A stretch of 51,035 nt of DNA, taken from contig CAMWNP010000022.1 in assembly GCA_947175645.1 (NCBI GenBank), positions 1-51,035 on the forward strand, given 5' to 3'. This DNA is from an uncultured Porphyromonadaceae bacterium. GTDB taxonomy: Bacteria > Bacteroidota > Bacteroidia > Bacteroidales > Muribaculaceae. The notes below the pieces were generated by a model. The model was not told where the DNA came from, made no database searches, and saw only the letters and a list, made by a program, of their open reading frames with translations. Made by a program: the position numbers and the translations under genes. Every line of letters begins with the position of its first letter. Positions within the stretch are counted from its first letter, which is position 1. Shown here one piece after another: positions 8,853 through 17,542 of this stretch.

Positions 8853-10382
8853 ATGTTAAAATTCTGTTCAACAGCCGTTATTCTTCTTGCTCTCAGCCTT
8901 ACGGCACAGGCTCAGAACAACGCCACAAAAAATGATTCAGGAAACGGGTCGTTCGCTGATTTCCGAAAGGGAATTCTCGAGGACTACAATAAATTCCGCA
9001 ATTCAATCCTGGAAGACTATGACCGCTTTTTGGAGGCGGCATGGGATGACTATCAGCAGATGCGCGGGGTGGACCGATACCAGACACCCAAGCCACATCA
9101 GGCGCCGGTTATACCTGTTACCGACGTTCCTGTGAAAAAGCCTGAGGTCAAGCCGCTTCCGGAACCTGAGAAAGTGAAGCCCGAGGTGAAACCTGAAGTA
9201 AAACCGGAGTTGAAACCGGTGCAAAAGACACCCGTGCCGGAGAAAAAGCCTCAACCGTCAGCAACTCCTGCTGATTTTCCCGGAAATGATGCATTTGTGT
9301 TCCCGTTCTACGGAATGGAGATGAAGATAACAGACAGGAAAGCAGACTTGTCAAGACGCCTCACCTCAACCAATGATTTTGCCGCTCAATGGAGGTCGCT
9401 GGTCAATGATAAAGCAGAAGCCATGATTCCGTCCATCAAAAAAACAGCCACGGATCACGGACTGAATGACTATCTGACTTTCCGCCTGATTCGTGCCTAC
9501 GTGAATGCCCGCTATCCACAGGCTCACCATTCAGCACGCGTTGCACTGGAACATTATCTGCTGGCAAACATGGGCTATGACGTACGTCTGGCGGTAGATG
9601 ACAGCGGTACTCCCCTGTTGCTCATACCCTTCGGTCAAGATGTTTACGGACGTCCCTATCTGATGGTAGGTCAGCGAAAATATTATGTATTCCAGCCTGA
9701 CAATGTGCAGACACGCCCCGATGCCCGGATAATGACCTGCAAACTGCCCTCGAACTCTGACCTGGGCACCCCTATGGACCTGCGTATAAACGCATTGAAT
9801 CTGCCGGAGAAACAGAAGGAATTCAACATCTCATTCGAGGATATCACCCTGACCGGCAAAATTAACGAAAATATCATGACGGTGGTCTATGAATATCCCC
9901 AGATGGATATAGCGGACTTCGCCGTATCGCAACTCTCACCCGGACTCCGAAATGATCTGGTCAGTCAGATGAAAGAGCAACTCGCCGGACTCAGCGAGCA
10001 GGAGGCGGTTGACAAACTGCTCCATTTCACTCAGAGCGCTTTCGAATATGCTACCGACCAGGATTACCACGGCTTTGAAAAGCCCTACTTCCTTGAGGAA
10101 ATTCTGTTTTATCCGAAGTGTGACTGCGAGGACCGCTCCATTTTCTACACCTATATGCTCTGGAATGTTCTCGGCGTAGAGAACCATCTGCTGGCATATC
10201 CCGGACACGAAAGCGCTTCAGTTCATCTTGACGCACCTGTCACCGGTAACAGTTATGAATGGAACGGCAAAACCTTCTACATCTCGGATCCCACCTATAT
10301 TGGTGCGAAAACCGGAATGTGCATGCCGGTATACGCCAAAGTACGCCCCGAAGTGGACTACGAGTACAAGTCAGGCAAATGA
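8853..10382 (+). CDS. exported transglutaminase-like protease with Pro/Lys-rich spacer
   Basis: A signal peptide (cut near AQA, residue 20) is followed by a repeated acidic-aromatic stretch (FRKGILEDYNKFRNSILEDY, then FLEAAWDDY). Residues about 89-150 form a TonB-like Pro/Lys/Val/Glu spacer with repeated KPEVKPE units, long enough to span part of the periplasm. The C-terminal half is a transglutaminase-like domain: Cys425 in CDCEDRS, His458 in ASVHL and Asp479 in ISDPTY form the papain-like triad. Bacterial members are mostly peptidases rather than crosslinkers. It is the last gene of the caspase cluster, so the locus has two exported cysteine hydrolases. Its 3' end overlaps by 12 bp, tail to tail, the aldo/keto reductase gene on the other strand. 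Confidence 0.85.
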   Translation: MLKFCSTAVILLALSLTAQAQNNATKNDSGNGSFADFRKGILEDYNKFRNSILEDYDRFLEAAWDDYQQMRGVDRYQTPKPHQAPVIPVTDVPVKKPEVKPLPEPEKVKPEVKPEVKPELKPVQKTPVPEKKPQPSATPADFPGNDAFVFPFYGMEMKITDRKADLSRRLTSTNDFAAQWRSLVNDKAEAMIPSIKKTATDHGLNDYLTFRLIRAYVNARYPQAHHSARVALEHYLLANMGYDVRLAVDDSGTPLLLIPFGQDVYGRPYLMVGQRKYYVFQPDNVQTRPDARIMTCKLPSNSDLGTPMDLRINALNLPEKQKEFNISFEDITLTGKINENIMTVVYEYPQMDIADFAVSQLSPGLRNDLVSQMKEQLAGLSEQEAVDKLLHFTQSAFEYATDQDYHGFEKPYFLEEILFYPKCDCEDRSIFYTYMLWNVLGVENHLLAYPGHESASVHLDAPVTGNSYEWNGKTFYISDPTYIGAKTGMCMPVYAKVRPEVDYEYKSGK

Positions 10383-11381
10383 TGACAATATGTTGTCAAT
10401 CTCCTGAAGTTCCTCCTCTGAGAAGGATAGATTTTTCAAACATCCCAGACTGTCGTTGAGTTGGTTCACCGAACTGCATCCAACGATTACTGATGTCACC
10501 TTATCGTTTCTGAGAAGCCATGACAGCGACATCTCAGCGAGCGTCTGCCCTCGCCGTCTCGCCAGTGCATCAAGTTTTTTCAATTGTGTCACCAATTCCG
10601 GAGTAATCATCTCTCTGGTAAGATTTCGCCCCCTCCAGGCACGTGAGCCCTCAGGGATACCGTTGAGATAGCGGTTGGTAAGCACCCCCTGTTGCAAAGG
10701 AGAGAATGCCGTGAACCCAACTCCGTTTCGTGCGGCCTGATCAACTATCCCCTCATCAGCCTTGGCGCGGTCAATCATGTTGTAACGCCCCTGATAAATC
10801 AGACATGGCACATCACGGGCGGCAAGATAGTCGTAGGCGAACTGCGATGCCTCGTAAGGCCACTGCGAAATTCCCGCATAGAGAGCCTTACCCTGACGGA
10901 CCACATCAACCAGGGCCTGAAGAGTTTCCTCCATAGGGGTGGCCGGATCAAAACGATGGCTGTAAAAGATGTCCACATATTCCAGGTTCATCCTCCGGAG
11001 GCTCTGATCCAGCGATGCCATCAGATACTTTCTCGAGCCCCAGTTTCCGTAAGGACCGGGCCACATGTCATGCCCCGCCTTGGTTGTGATTATCATCTCA
11101 TCGCGGTAAGGACGGAAAGAGCCCTCCATGACGCGCCCGAAAGTCTCTTCGGCCGAACCATAGGAAGGCCCGTAGTTATTGGCCAGATCAAAGCAGGTTA
11201 TTCCGTGGTCAAAGGCAAAGTGCAACATATCCCTGCTGACTGACAATGGGTTGACATCACCGAAGTTATGCCACATTCCAAGAGATATGCGTGGAAGAAG
11301 TATTCCGCTCCTGCCGCATCTTTCATATTGCATGCCGCAGTCATAACGGCCGTCGTTGGCTTTATAATGAGGATTGATCAT
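10371..11381 (-). CDS. aldo/keto reductase, YghZ (L-glyceraldehyde 3-phosphate reductase) type
   Basis: The 336-residue protein is an AKR (alpha/beta)8 barrel that uses NADPH. The family signature is unmistakable: FDLANNYGPSYGSAEE near the N-terminus with the catalytic Asp and Tyr, TTKAGHDMWPGPYGNWGSRK with the catalytic Lys, and YSHRFDPATPMEETL with the catalytic His. The KAG-x-DMWPGPYG-x-WGSRKY pattern is specific for the YghZ group, which detoxifies L-glyceraldehyde 3-phosphate and methylglyoxal-like aldehydes. Length (E. coli YghZ is about 346) agrees. It is cytoplasmic. It lies downstream of an unknown gene on the same strand with a 78-nt gap, and its stop is inside the coding end of the transglutaminase gene on the other strand. 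Confidence 0.9.
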   Translation of the reverse strand: MINPHYKANDGRYDCGMQYERCGRSGILLPRISLGMWHNFGDVNPLSVSRDMLHFAFDHGITCFDLANNYGPSYGSAEETFGRVMEGSFRPYRDEMIITTKAGHDMWPGPYGNWGSRKYLMASLDQSLRRMNLEYVDIFYSHRFDPATPMEETLQALVDVVRQGKALYAGISQWPYEASQFAYDYLAARDVPCLIYQGRYNMIDRAKADEGIVDQAARNGVGFTAFSPLQQGVLTNRYLNGIPEGSRAWRGRNLTREMITPELVTQLKKLDALARRRGQTLAEMSLSWLLRNDKVTSVIVGCSSVNQLNDSLGCLKNLSFSEEELQEIDNILSSFA

Positions 11382-11459
11382 GAAATATTTTATTTAGTTT
11401 CTGAATATTAAATCCGGTTTGACAATAATGTATTCAATCTATTTCCTACAGGTGTTTCA

Positions 11460-11996
11460 TCACACATCATCACGCCCGTCAGAATCTTTTGCAACATACT
11501 CCGCATCCGGTCGGAGTTCAAGCATCTTTTTCCAACTGCTTGCCTGAAAGGGAATGACCACACGGCATTTTCTGTCGATATATCCGTATAGAACGGACTT
11601 TTCACAGGATTCCATTCCGTAGCCATCTTCATCCATGAAGAATTGACCGTCAGGATACAGCGTCCATTCAACTATCGCAACACCGTCGCTGAATTTTCCT
11701 ACTGAAAACCTCGGATAATAAGCCGAAAGCGAATAGGCATGAAAGTTATTTTCAAGCGATTCCACTCCTTTCCAATCAATATCATCATGAGTCAGGAAAG
11801 TGAGAGTCAGGTTTCGGTTCATCATCTCATATGCCTCCTGACTGCGGTGATCGATGAGGAAACGCTCACGCCAATACTGTGAGATTACTTCCTCTACTAT
11901 CTCCATATCCTCTCCCCAGCCCTTCTTACGATTGAAAGGGCTTTCGCTATAACGAGGATTCTGCAATTCTTTATAGAGTTCTTTTGGGGTCATCAT
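11460..11996 (-). CDS. conserved-looking cytoplasmic protein of unknown function
   Basis: I do not recognise this 178-residue protein. It has no signal peptide or membrane helix. It starts with MMTPKELYKELQNPRY, followed by a basic GWGEDMEIVEEVISQYW helix. The middle is strand-rich and aromatic (FHAYSLSAYYPRFSVGKF, VAIVEWTLYPDGQFF), which would fit a small alpha/beta fold such as an NTF2-like or immunity-type protein, but that is a guess. The C-terminus is charged and may be disordered. The upstream 327-nt region holds two palindromes and a possible -7 box, so it is probably the first gene of a short transcript with the aldo/keto reductase downstream. Either of the two adjacent ATG codons could be the start. 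Confidence 0.6.
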   Translation of the reverse strand: MMTPKELYKELQNPRYSESPFNRKKGWGEDMEIVEEVISQYWRERFLIDHRSQEAYEMMNRNLTLTFLTHDDIDWKGVESLENNFHAYSLSAYYPRFSVGKFSDGVAIVEWTLYPDGQFFMDEDGYGMESCEKSVLYGYIDRKCRVVIPFQASSWKKMLELRPDAEYVAKDSDGRDDV

Positions 11997-12042
11997 CCTG
12001 ACTGTTTATTGGCTGTCCGGGGTTATAAGTTGTTGTCAATTG

Positions 12043-12136
12043 CAAAATTAGCAATTAATCCTAATAAACCGTTCCATATATCGGCAAAATATGAGATATT
12101 CCGGACATTTAATGTCCGCAGAATTTTTACCGGTAA
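12043..12136 (-). promoter_or_regulatory. possible promoter and palindromic operator region
   Basis: In the 327-nt gap 11997-12323, the minus strand has TAATTTTG (12050-12043), matching the Bacteroidetes -7 consensus TAnnTTTG, about 46 nt before the unknown gene at 11996; no clear -33 TTG is seen. Further upstream are a perfect 8-1-8 palindrome, CGGACATT-T-AATGTCCG (12102-12118), and TTACCGGTAA (12127-12136). These may bind a regulator. Apart from the MFS terminator (12240-12270), nothing else is seen in the gap. Confidence 0.35.
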
Positions 12137-12239
12137 TATTTTTTTGTCCTGAGGTGATGTTTCAGTATTTTATCTGTCTTATATATAGAAACGGTTATCT
12201 AACTGTATCCTGAAAATAGAAACAGCACATCATATTCAA

Positions 12240-12270
12240 AAGGGGCTACGCCGTGATGGTGAAGCCCCTT
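12240..12270 (-). terminator. intrinsic terminator of the MFS gene
   Basis: AAGGGGCT (12240-12247) pairs with AGCCCCTT (12263-12270). Read on the minus strand the hairpin ends in UUUU, 54 nt downstream of the MFS transporter stop, and separates it from the next minus-strand gene. Confidence 0.75.
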
Positions 12271-12323
12271 AATTGCCGGTATTCGAATTGTATAGATACT
12301 TAGACCCGGTTCCCCAATATTTG

Positions 12324-13577
12324 TTAATGCTGCTGTTCGGCAGTTGCCTTGCTACCCGTGATCCAAACGAAGGAGTTACGTTTGAGCAGTCCGATCAGGA
12401 ATACGACTCCCAGGAGTACCGCGTTCAGATAATAAGGGAAGTCCGCGGTGTGGTTGTTGAAGATGTACTGAAACAGTTCCACAATCAGGGGGACAACGGA
12501 AAGCGCTACGTAGTTACCTGCGAGAGTATATGAGAAGTATTTGGTTGACAGGGCTTTATCCGGCGCAATCTCCGTTGTTTTATTATAGATGATAGGCTGG
12601 AAGAAGCCATATCCCAAACCTATCAGCAGAACTCCTATAACATATCCGGTCATGGTGTGGAAAAATCCGAGTGTCAGCAGTCCGGCTGTCATTATCAGTA
12701 TGCACACATACAGGCCGGTACGTCTGACAATATGAATAAATGGTGCCAGAGAAAATCCGCCTATCATTGCAGTAACATAGAACATTGCGGTTGCTATTCC
12801 AACCTGCGATGTTGTCAAACCATAATGTTTCATGGTGAACGGCAGATAGTAGGTGAATACCATTGAGGTGGCCGTCAGGGCAATGTAAAGTGCGATGACT
12901 CCGGCCAAGGTCACGGCAGGGTGTGCAAACCTTTTGGCTGCAGTTGCCGAACCACTGTTATCCGTGGTCCCGGAAGGAGACTGTTCGCGCAGATGCTTCC
13001 TTATGAAAGTATTGGTCATGAAGGGAAGCAGCAGGAGCGGAATGACAGGAACCAGATAAACGGTGAATGAAGTGTGCCAACTGAAGCCGGCGGCCCAGCC
13101 TACGAAAACTGTTGCCAGAATCACTATACCGTTTGATGTTCCTGACTTATAGCCGAGCACTTTCACCTTTTCATTGCCATAGAACCACTCGGACAACTGC
13201 CCGGCCGCTATTGGAACAATCAGTCCGCAACCTATGCCGAGCATCGCGCCGAGTCCGACAAGCATTGGCATGGAATCAGCGAAAAGATAGAGAACACCGG
13301 AAAGAAGGAATATGACCAATCCCGCTGCCAGAACAGCCGTCTGATTCCTGACTGTTGTTATTCGGCCGGAAATAAGAATCATCGGTATTATGACCAGATT
13401 GGGAAGCAGAGTCAGAAGTTGTATTTCCAACTGGCTGGCATGTGGGAAGATATCTGCAAGTTTCCCGAGCATGGGCGATACAGCCAGACCGGGGAGATTA
13501 ACTGTCAGTGATACGGACAACAGTGCAATGAGTGAAATCAGCGGGAGTGATCCTCTGCCATTAGAGATGTATTTCAT
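12324..13577 (-). CDS. MFS transporter
   Basis: The 417-residue protein has about twelve hydrophobic helices spread over its whole length and a central basic loop (FIRKHLREQSPSGTTDNSG) separating two six-helix halves, as in the major facilitator superfamily. The loop between helices 2 and 3 has ISGRITTVRNQT, a variant of the MFS motif A, and helix 4 has GLGAMLGIGCGLIVP. Length and layout fit drug/proton antiporter-like members. The substrate cannot be read. It stands alone: a terminator follows it and a 301-nt gap precedes it. That gap (13578-13878) holds the RecD2 terminator and a short GC-rich inverted repeat (ACCGGC 13706-13711 with GCCGGT 13737-13742), with no gene seen. Confidence 0.85.
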   Translation of the reverse strand: MKYISNGRGSLPLISLIALLSVSLTVNLPGLAVSPMLGKLADIFPHASQLEIQLLTLLPNLVIIPMILISGRITTVRNQTAVLAAGLVIFLLSGVLYLFADSMPMLVGLGAMLGIGCGLIVPIAAGQLSEWFYGNEKVKVLGYKSGTSNGIVILATVFVGWAAGFSWHTSFTVYLVPVIPLLLLPFMTNTFIRKHLREQSPSGTTDNSGSATAAKRFAHPAVTLAGVIALYIALTATSMVFTYYLPFTMKHYGLTTSQVGIATAMFYVTAMIGGFSLAPFIHIVRRTGLYVCILIMTAGLLTLGFFHTMTGYVIGVLLIGLGYGFFQPIIYNKTTEIAPDKALSTKYFSYTLAGNYVALSVVPLIVELFQYIFNNHTADFPYYLNAVLLGVVFLIGLLKRNSFVWITGSKATAEQQH

Positions 13578-13762
13578 AGTTGAGCGATTTTTATAATATT
13601 ATAACCTGTCAGCCCGTAGAATAGTTTAAGACCTCAACCTCAGTTTTGCCGGTGAATGACTGATTGTGATGGACAAGAGAAGATTTTCCTCTTTATCCTT
13701 GCGTTACCGGCAGTCCGAAGTCTGTTCATATCCGGAGCCGGTAAAAAAAAGGTTGATATACG

Positions 13763-13788
13763 AAAAAAGGCTGTCATCCCGACAGCCT
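13763..13788 (-). terminator. intrinsic terminator of recD2
   Basis: AGGCTGTC (13768-13775) pairs with GACAGCCT (13781-13788) around a 5-nt loop. On the minus strand it ends in U6 (13768-13763), about 90 nt after the helicase stop codon. Confidence 0.85.
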
Positions 13789-13878
13789 CAATTTCGTTAT
13801 AAACCAATCATTATCACATTTCTTGCTTTGTTTCTTGCTTTCTGATATTATAACATCCGAGACGCAAAAAAGGTTCAG

Positions 13879-15816
13879 TTAACAGGAATTTTTTTTTACC
13901 ACTGACTGCAAGCGTGATCCGAAGTTGGTGTTACGGACTGCATCACGATTGTTGTCAACCGCATAGCGGATCGCTTCCTCCTCACCCACCAGCACACAAA
14001 GTTTACGTGCGCGACTGACTCCCGTGTACAGCAGGTTTCTGTATAGCATGGGGCGATGAGTCATTGTCAGGGGCATTACCATATAGTCAACCTCAGAGCC
14101 CTGGAGTTTGTGTACTGTGGTGGCGTAGCCAAGAATAAGTTCACTTAGGTCGGTCCGATCATACCGTGACCGGTTTCCACCTGCGTACTCCACCACGAGA
14201 TACTCCCCTGACGGATCGATCTCCACTATTCTGCCGGTTTCGCCGTTATATACCCCACGGTCACGTGAATTGGCGGTCTGCATCACAGGGTCACCGAGTT
14301 TGAATATGCTTCCGCCGCGACGCAATCCGGGACTGTCAGGATTCAGTCGTTCCTGCAAATCGATATTTAATTGCCGCGCACCCAGAGGACCCATCTGCTG
14401 AGGCGTGACCACCAGAATATCGGACGGACGCATACCGTCACGTTCCGGCAGTTCATCGGCAACAAGAGAGAGTATTCTTTCATGTATGCTTCTCGTTCCC
14501 TTCTCGTTGATAATGAGAAAGTCCCCCGCCCGGCATGACTCAGGAACCTCACCACCTCTGATGACCCGAGCACCTTCGGCAATTCCGCTGCCTTCTTCCT
14601 GCCGGAAATTCTCATTGAGCGAAACAACGGGAATAACTCCTGAACCTATCATCTGGCGCATCACATCACCGGCACCGATAGCAGGCAACTGATCTATATC
14701 GCCCACCATTATTATCCTTGTCCCCTCCCCTACCGCTTCAAGCAGATGATCAAAGAGCACCTGCTCCATCATGGAACCTTCATCAATGACGAGCAGATCG
14801 GTGGTCAGGGTCTTCTTATGATATCCCTCCCCCTGACGGTAGCCCAGGAGCCTGTGGATTGTCTGTGCCTCATGACCTGTAAGTGTCGACATTCTTTTAG
14901 CGGCACGTCCTGTGGGAGCAACAAGGATAAAATTCTTACCCTGAGCCGCGAAATAATCCAGCACCCCTTTCAGGACAGTGGTCTTACCTGTACCCGGACC
15001 ACCGGTAAGGAGCATCACCGGATTTTCCACGGCCATCCTGATGGCCTTGCGTTGCATGGCTGAATATTCATGCCCGAAAGAGTCATGTGTGGGTATATCA
15101 TGCAAGGTGGCAGAGTCGACTTTTGCCGAAGCGAGTTTCATCAATCTGCGTGCGGCTTCCTTCTCTGCCTTATAATAGACAGGAAGATATACACCGCCCC
15201 TGCTCCTCACGAGCCTTCCGTCCATGACAAGTGAATCTATAACTGCCACCACTTTATCAGGATTAACTCCGGTTATTTCCGATGCATATCCAACAGTCTG
15301 ATTTTCAGTAGCAAACAGATGCCCATTCTCTGCATAGTGCTTAACGGCGGTCAGGAGCGCGCCACGTAAACGGCGTACGTCATCCGCTTCAATTCCGGTT
15401 CTTCTTCCAATCTTGTCAGCGGTAAAAAACGAGAGTCGCCACACATCCTCAACCATCATGTAGGGGTCAGTCAGCAATACCTCAGCCGTATGCTTTCTGT
15501 ACTTCCCGAGTATACGGTCGATAAACATCCCGGGGATATCGCATGAATAAAGGAACAGGAGCAGGTCAAGCGGACAAGTCAGTGAGCGCAGGCTTTCTGA
15601 AGCCGCCTGCAGCCGTGACTCCCCGAGACCGGGAATCTCCCTGATTGACTCCGGTTCATCACGCAGCCGCATAACCGCATCGGTGCCATATTTTTCCACC
15701 AGACGCCGCGCATACACCTTTCCAATCCCCTCCACAGCCTCACCGGCAAGAAAGGACTCAACCCCTTCCGGAGTGATGGATTTGCTGAATATTTCTTCAT
15801 TGATGCGGTCAGACAT
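13879..15816 (-). CDS. recD2: RecD2-like SF1B DNA helicase
   Basis: The 645-residue protein is an ATP-dependent 5'-3' DNA helicase of the RecD2 type, which works without RecB and RecC. The N-terminal part (about 20-95) has helix-hairpin-helix motifs (VEGIGKVYARRLVEKYG, IPGLGESRLQAA) that bind DNA. The motor starts with Walker A GGPGTGKTT, followed by LLVIDEGSMM (Walker B), VGDIDQLPAIGAG (motif III) and the C-terminal YATTVHKLQGSEVDYMVMPL and LYTGVSRARKLCVLVG (motifs V and VI). It is shorter than typical RecD2 (about 740 residues), lacking part of the N-terminal domain, as is common in Bacteroidetes. It lies 105 nt downstream of the histidine kinase gene on the same strand; its own terminator follows. 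Confidence 0.9.
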   Translation of the reverse strand: MSDRINEEIFSKSITPEGVESFLAGEAVEGIGKVYARRLVEKYGTDAVMRLRDEPESIREIPGLGESRLQAASESLRSLTCPLDLLLFLYSCDIPGMFIDRILGKYRKHTAEVLLTDPYMMVEDVWRLSFFTADKIGRRTGIEADDVRRLRGALLTAVKHYAENGHLFATENQTVGYASEITGVNPDKVVAVIDSLVMDGRLVRSRGGVYLPVYYKAEKEAARRLMKLASAKVDSATLHDIPTHDSFGHEYSAMQRKAIRMAVENPVMLLTGGPGTGKTTVLKGVLDYFAAQGKNFILVAPTGRAAKRMSTLTGHEAQTIHRLLGYRQGEGYHKKTLTTDLLVIDEGSMMEQVLFDHLLEAVGEGTRIIMVGDIDQLPAIGAGDVMRQMIGSGVIPVVSLNENFRQEEGSGIAEGARVIRGGEVPESCRAGDFLIINEKGTRSIHERILSLVADELPERDGMRPSDILVVTPQQMGPLGARQLNIDLQERLNPDSPGLRRGGSIFKLGDPVMQTANSRDRGVYNGETGRIVEIDPSGEYLVVEYAGGNRSRYDRTDLSELILGYATTVHKLQGSEVDYMVMPLTMTHRPMLYRNLLYTGVSRARKLCVLVGEEEAIRYAVDNNRDAVRNTNFGSRLQSVVKKNSC

Positions 15817-15921
15817 AAAAGTAGAAGTTGAAAAACAGTGTTTATCTTCAGGAGGTTGTCGTAATCTCCTTCATCTCCTCCTAAAAAAACAACTCACCGC
15901 CAATATGGTTTAGACTCGGTC

Positions 15922-16914
15922 TCAATGACAATTAAGGATTATCATGGCCTTACAACCTCCACCGGCCGGTGATGACAACCGCAGGTCACCACCATGACAG
16001 CGTACGATCTGTCGGCTCAGGTAAAGCCCTACACCGGTGCCATCAGGCTTTGTGGTTAAGAAAGGCTGAAAGATAGATTCGCGTATAGAGGGGTCCAGCC
16101 CATCTCCGTTATCCTCAACCAATATACAAGGAGATCCGTCAGACACAGATACGGTCACCCTTACCATCGGACACTTTACTTGGGCCACCGCATCCAGAGC
16201 ATTCCTAATCAGGTTCACCATCACCTGGCTTATAAGGTCAGTATCTATATCAAGCACTATGGACTCAGGTGATATGAACCGGCAAACATCCTCAGGAAGT
16301 CCGCGGACGGCAAGTTCGGCATCCGTCAGTTTCTTCACCCTCAGCATAAACTCACCTGCGCCAATATTGGTCCGTGCAGGTTCAGGTATATGAGTCAGAT
16401 TATAATATGCTTTGAGGAAACGGTTTATGCCACGGCTGCGGCTTTCTATCAGTTCAATGGCTTCCGCCAGCCGTTCACCTTGCCAACGGTCGGGATGCTT
16501 GCGGATGTTGTCACAAAGCGAAATGACAGGAGTGATGCCGTTACCCATCTCATGGGTCATTACCATCAGTATCCGGTCATAGTAATGTTTTCGGGTCTCA
16601 AGGTCCATGGTTGTTTCATGAAACCTTTCAATGCAGCCGTTAAAAGTTTCAAGTATATCACGTATCTCAGGATCATCAGAATGTGTGTTGAAAGATACTG
16701 ACGTATCACCTGCATCCACGGATCGTGCAAAAGACCATACGATACGTTTGAGTTTACCCGCATGATTCCACAGCAGAACAACCCCTACTGCCAGTGCTCC
16801 GAGCGCAAGAAGAGCCTGCGGGAAAAGACCTGAGATGAAGCACCATGTTATCAGGGCTGTGACAATTATTATAAAGCCGAGCAGCAGAAAGAAAAGTAAT
16901 CTGAAATGTTTCAT
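15922..16914 (-). CDS. sensor histidine kinase
   Basis: The 330-residue protein has two adjacent membrane helices (about 5-29 and 32-50), almost no periplasmic loop, a short linker and a kinase core. The H-box is MTHEMGNGITPVISL with the phospho-acceptor His121. The N-box is NLIRNALDAV, the G1 box is EDNGDGLDPS, the F-box is IFQPFLTTK and the G2 box is GTGVGLYLSRQIV. The tiny loop means it probably senses membrane state or an intramembrane signal rather than a soluble ligand. Its ATG overlaps the stop of the response regulator by 4 bp (ATGA), so the two are translationally coupled. The adjacent divergent export operon is the likely target, as in antimicrobial-peptide or envelope-stress efflux systems. 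Confidence 0.9.
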   Translation of the reverse strand: MKHFRLLFFLLLGFIIIVTALITWCFISGLFPQALLALGALAVGVVLLWNHAGKLKRIVWSFARSVDAGDTSVSFNTHSDDPEIRDILETFNGCIERFHETTMDLETRKHYYDRILMVMTHEMGNGITPVISLCDNIRKHPDRWQGERLAEAIELIESRSRGINRFLKAYYNLTHIPEPARTNIGAGEFMLRVKKLTDAELAVRGLPEDVCRFISPESIVLDIDTDLISQVMVNLIRNALDAVAQVKCPMVRVTVSVSDGSPCILVEDNGDGLDPSIRESIFQPFLTTKPDGTGVGLYLSRQIVRCHGGDLRLSSPAGGGCKAMIILNCH

Positions 16915-17489
16915 CCCTTTTTCAAAAGATTATACAATGTCTGGCGATTGATACCCAGTCTTTCGGCGGCAGCACTCAGGTTACCCTCGCACTGAGCGAC
17001 AATCTCCTTCACATGTTTCAGTTTCACCTGCTCGAGAGTCATTGCCATGCGGTCCGATTCTTCCCTTCCGATTCTCTCCGCTTCAGTTAGCGCTGCCGAC
17101 TGACTGATGGCTATACGGTTACGGCGGATGGCTTCACGCAATTTCGATATGAGAACATCGTTATCCCATGGTTTTATGACAAAATCCTCCGCACCTTTTT
17201 TCATAGCCTCCACCGCCAGACTTACTTCACCGAAAGCGGTTATCACCACAACCGCCGGAGGGAGATCCATTTCACGTATGCGCTCAAGCCAGAACAGACC
17301 GTCAGCACCATCCAGACGGTTGGAGTTGAAATTCATGTCAAGCAGGACGCCATCGGTATCACCGTTGCGCAGCAGTGCCGGAATGAGTCGGGGGTCACCT
17401 GTTGTCACCACCTCTTCGAATTCATCCTCAAGAATCAGACGCAGAGTTGACCTGACTCCGGGATTATCATCTATAATAACTATTTTCAT
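16911..17489 (-). CDS. response regulator with receiver plus Fis-type HTH, no AAA+ domain
   Basis: The 192-residue protein has a receiver domain (about 1-120) with acidic residues Asp7/Asp8, phospho-acceptor Asp51 in VLLDMNFN, Thr in VITAFG and Lys in KPWDN. After a linker, a Fis-type helix-turn-helix closes the protein (about 155-190; AQCEGNLSAAAERLGINRQTLYNLL). NtrC-type regulators have an AAA+ sigma-54 domain between these parts; here it is missing, so the protein resembles the RegA/ActR/PrrA class and should act on ordinary promoters. It is the first gene of the two-component pair and diverges from the TolC gene. Two dyads between them are its likely binding sites. A possible -7 box, TAAATTTG, ends 4 nt before the ATG. 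Confidence 0.9.
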   Translation of the reverse strand: MKIVIIDDNPGVRSTLRLILEDEFEEVVTTGDPRLIPALLRNGDTDGVLLDMNFNSNRLDGADGLFWLERIREMDLPPAVVVITAFGEVSLAVEAMKKGAEDFVIKPWDNDVLISKLREAIRRNRIAISQSAALTEAERIGREESDRMAMTLEQVKLKHVKEIVAQCEGNLSAAAERLGINRQTLYNLLKKG

Positions 17490-17493
17490 ATTG

Positions 17494-17501
17494 CAAATTT
17501 A
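17494..17501 (-). promoter_or_regulatory. possible -7 box of the two-component operon
   Basis: The minus strand reads TAAATTTG here, matching TAnnTTTG. Only CAAT lies between it and the start ATG, so a transcript from it would begin at or next to the start codon. No good -33 TTG is seen at the normal distance, so this is weak. Confidence 0.35.
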
Positions 17502-17542
17502 CGATTTAGAGTGGTTTTTGAAAATGTTTTCCTCAGATAATC

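Noticed and set aside
11408-11671. 87-codon frame overlapping the unknown gene at 11460
   Set aside because: It runs in another frame of the same strand, mostly inside the longer gene, and its sequence is not protein-like.
13706-13742. Inverted repeat ACCGGC/GCCGGT as a terminator
   Set aside because: On the + strand it is followed by A8, not U, and no + strand gene ends nearby; the RecD2 terminator is the neighbouring hairpin.
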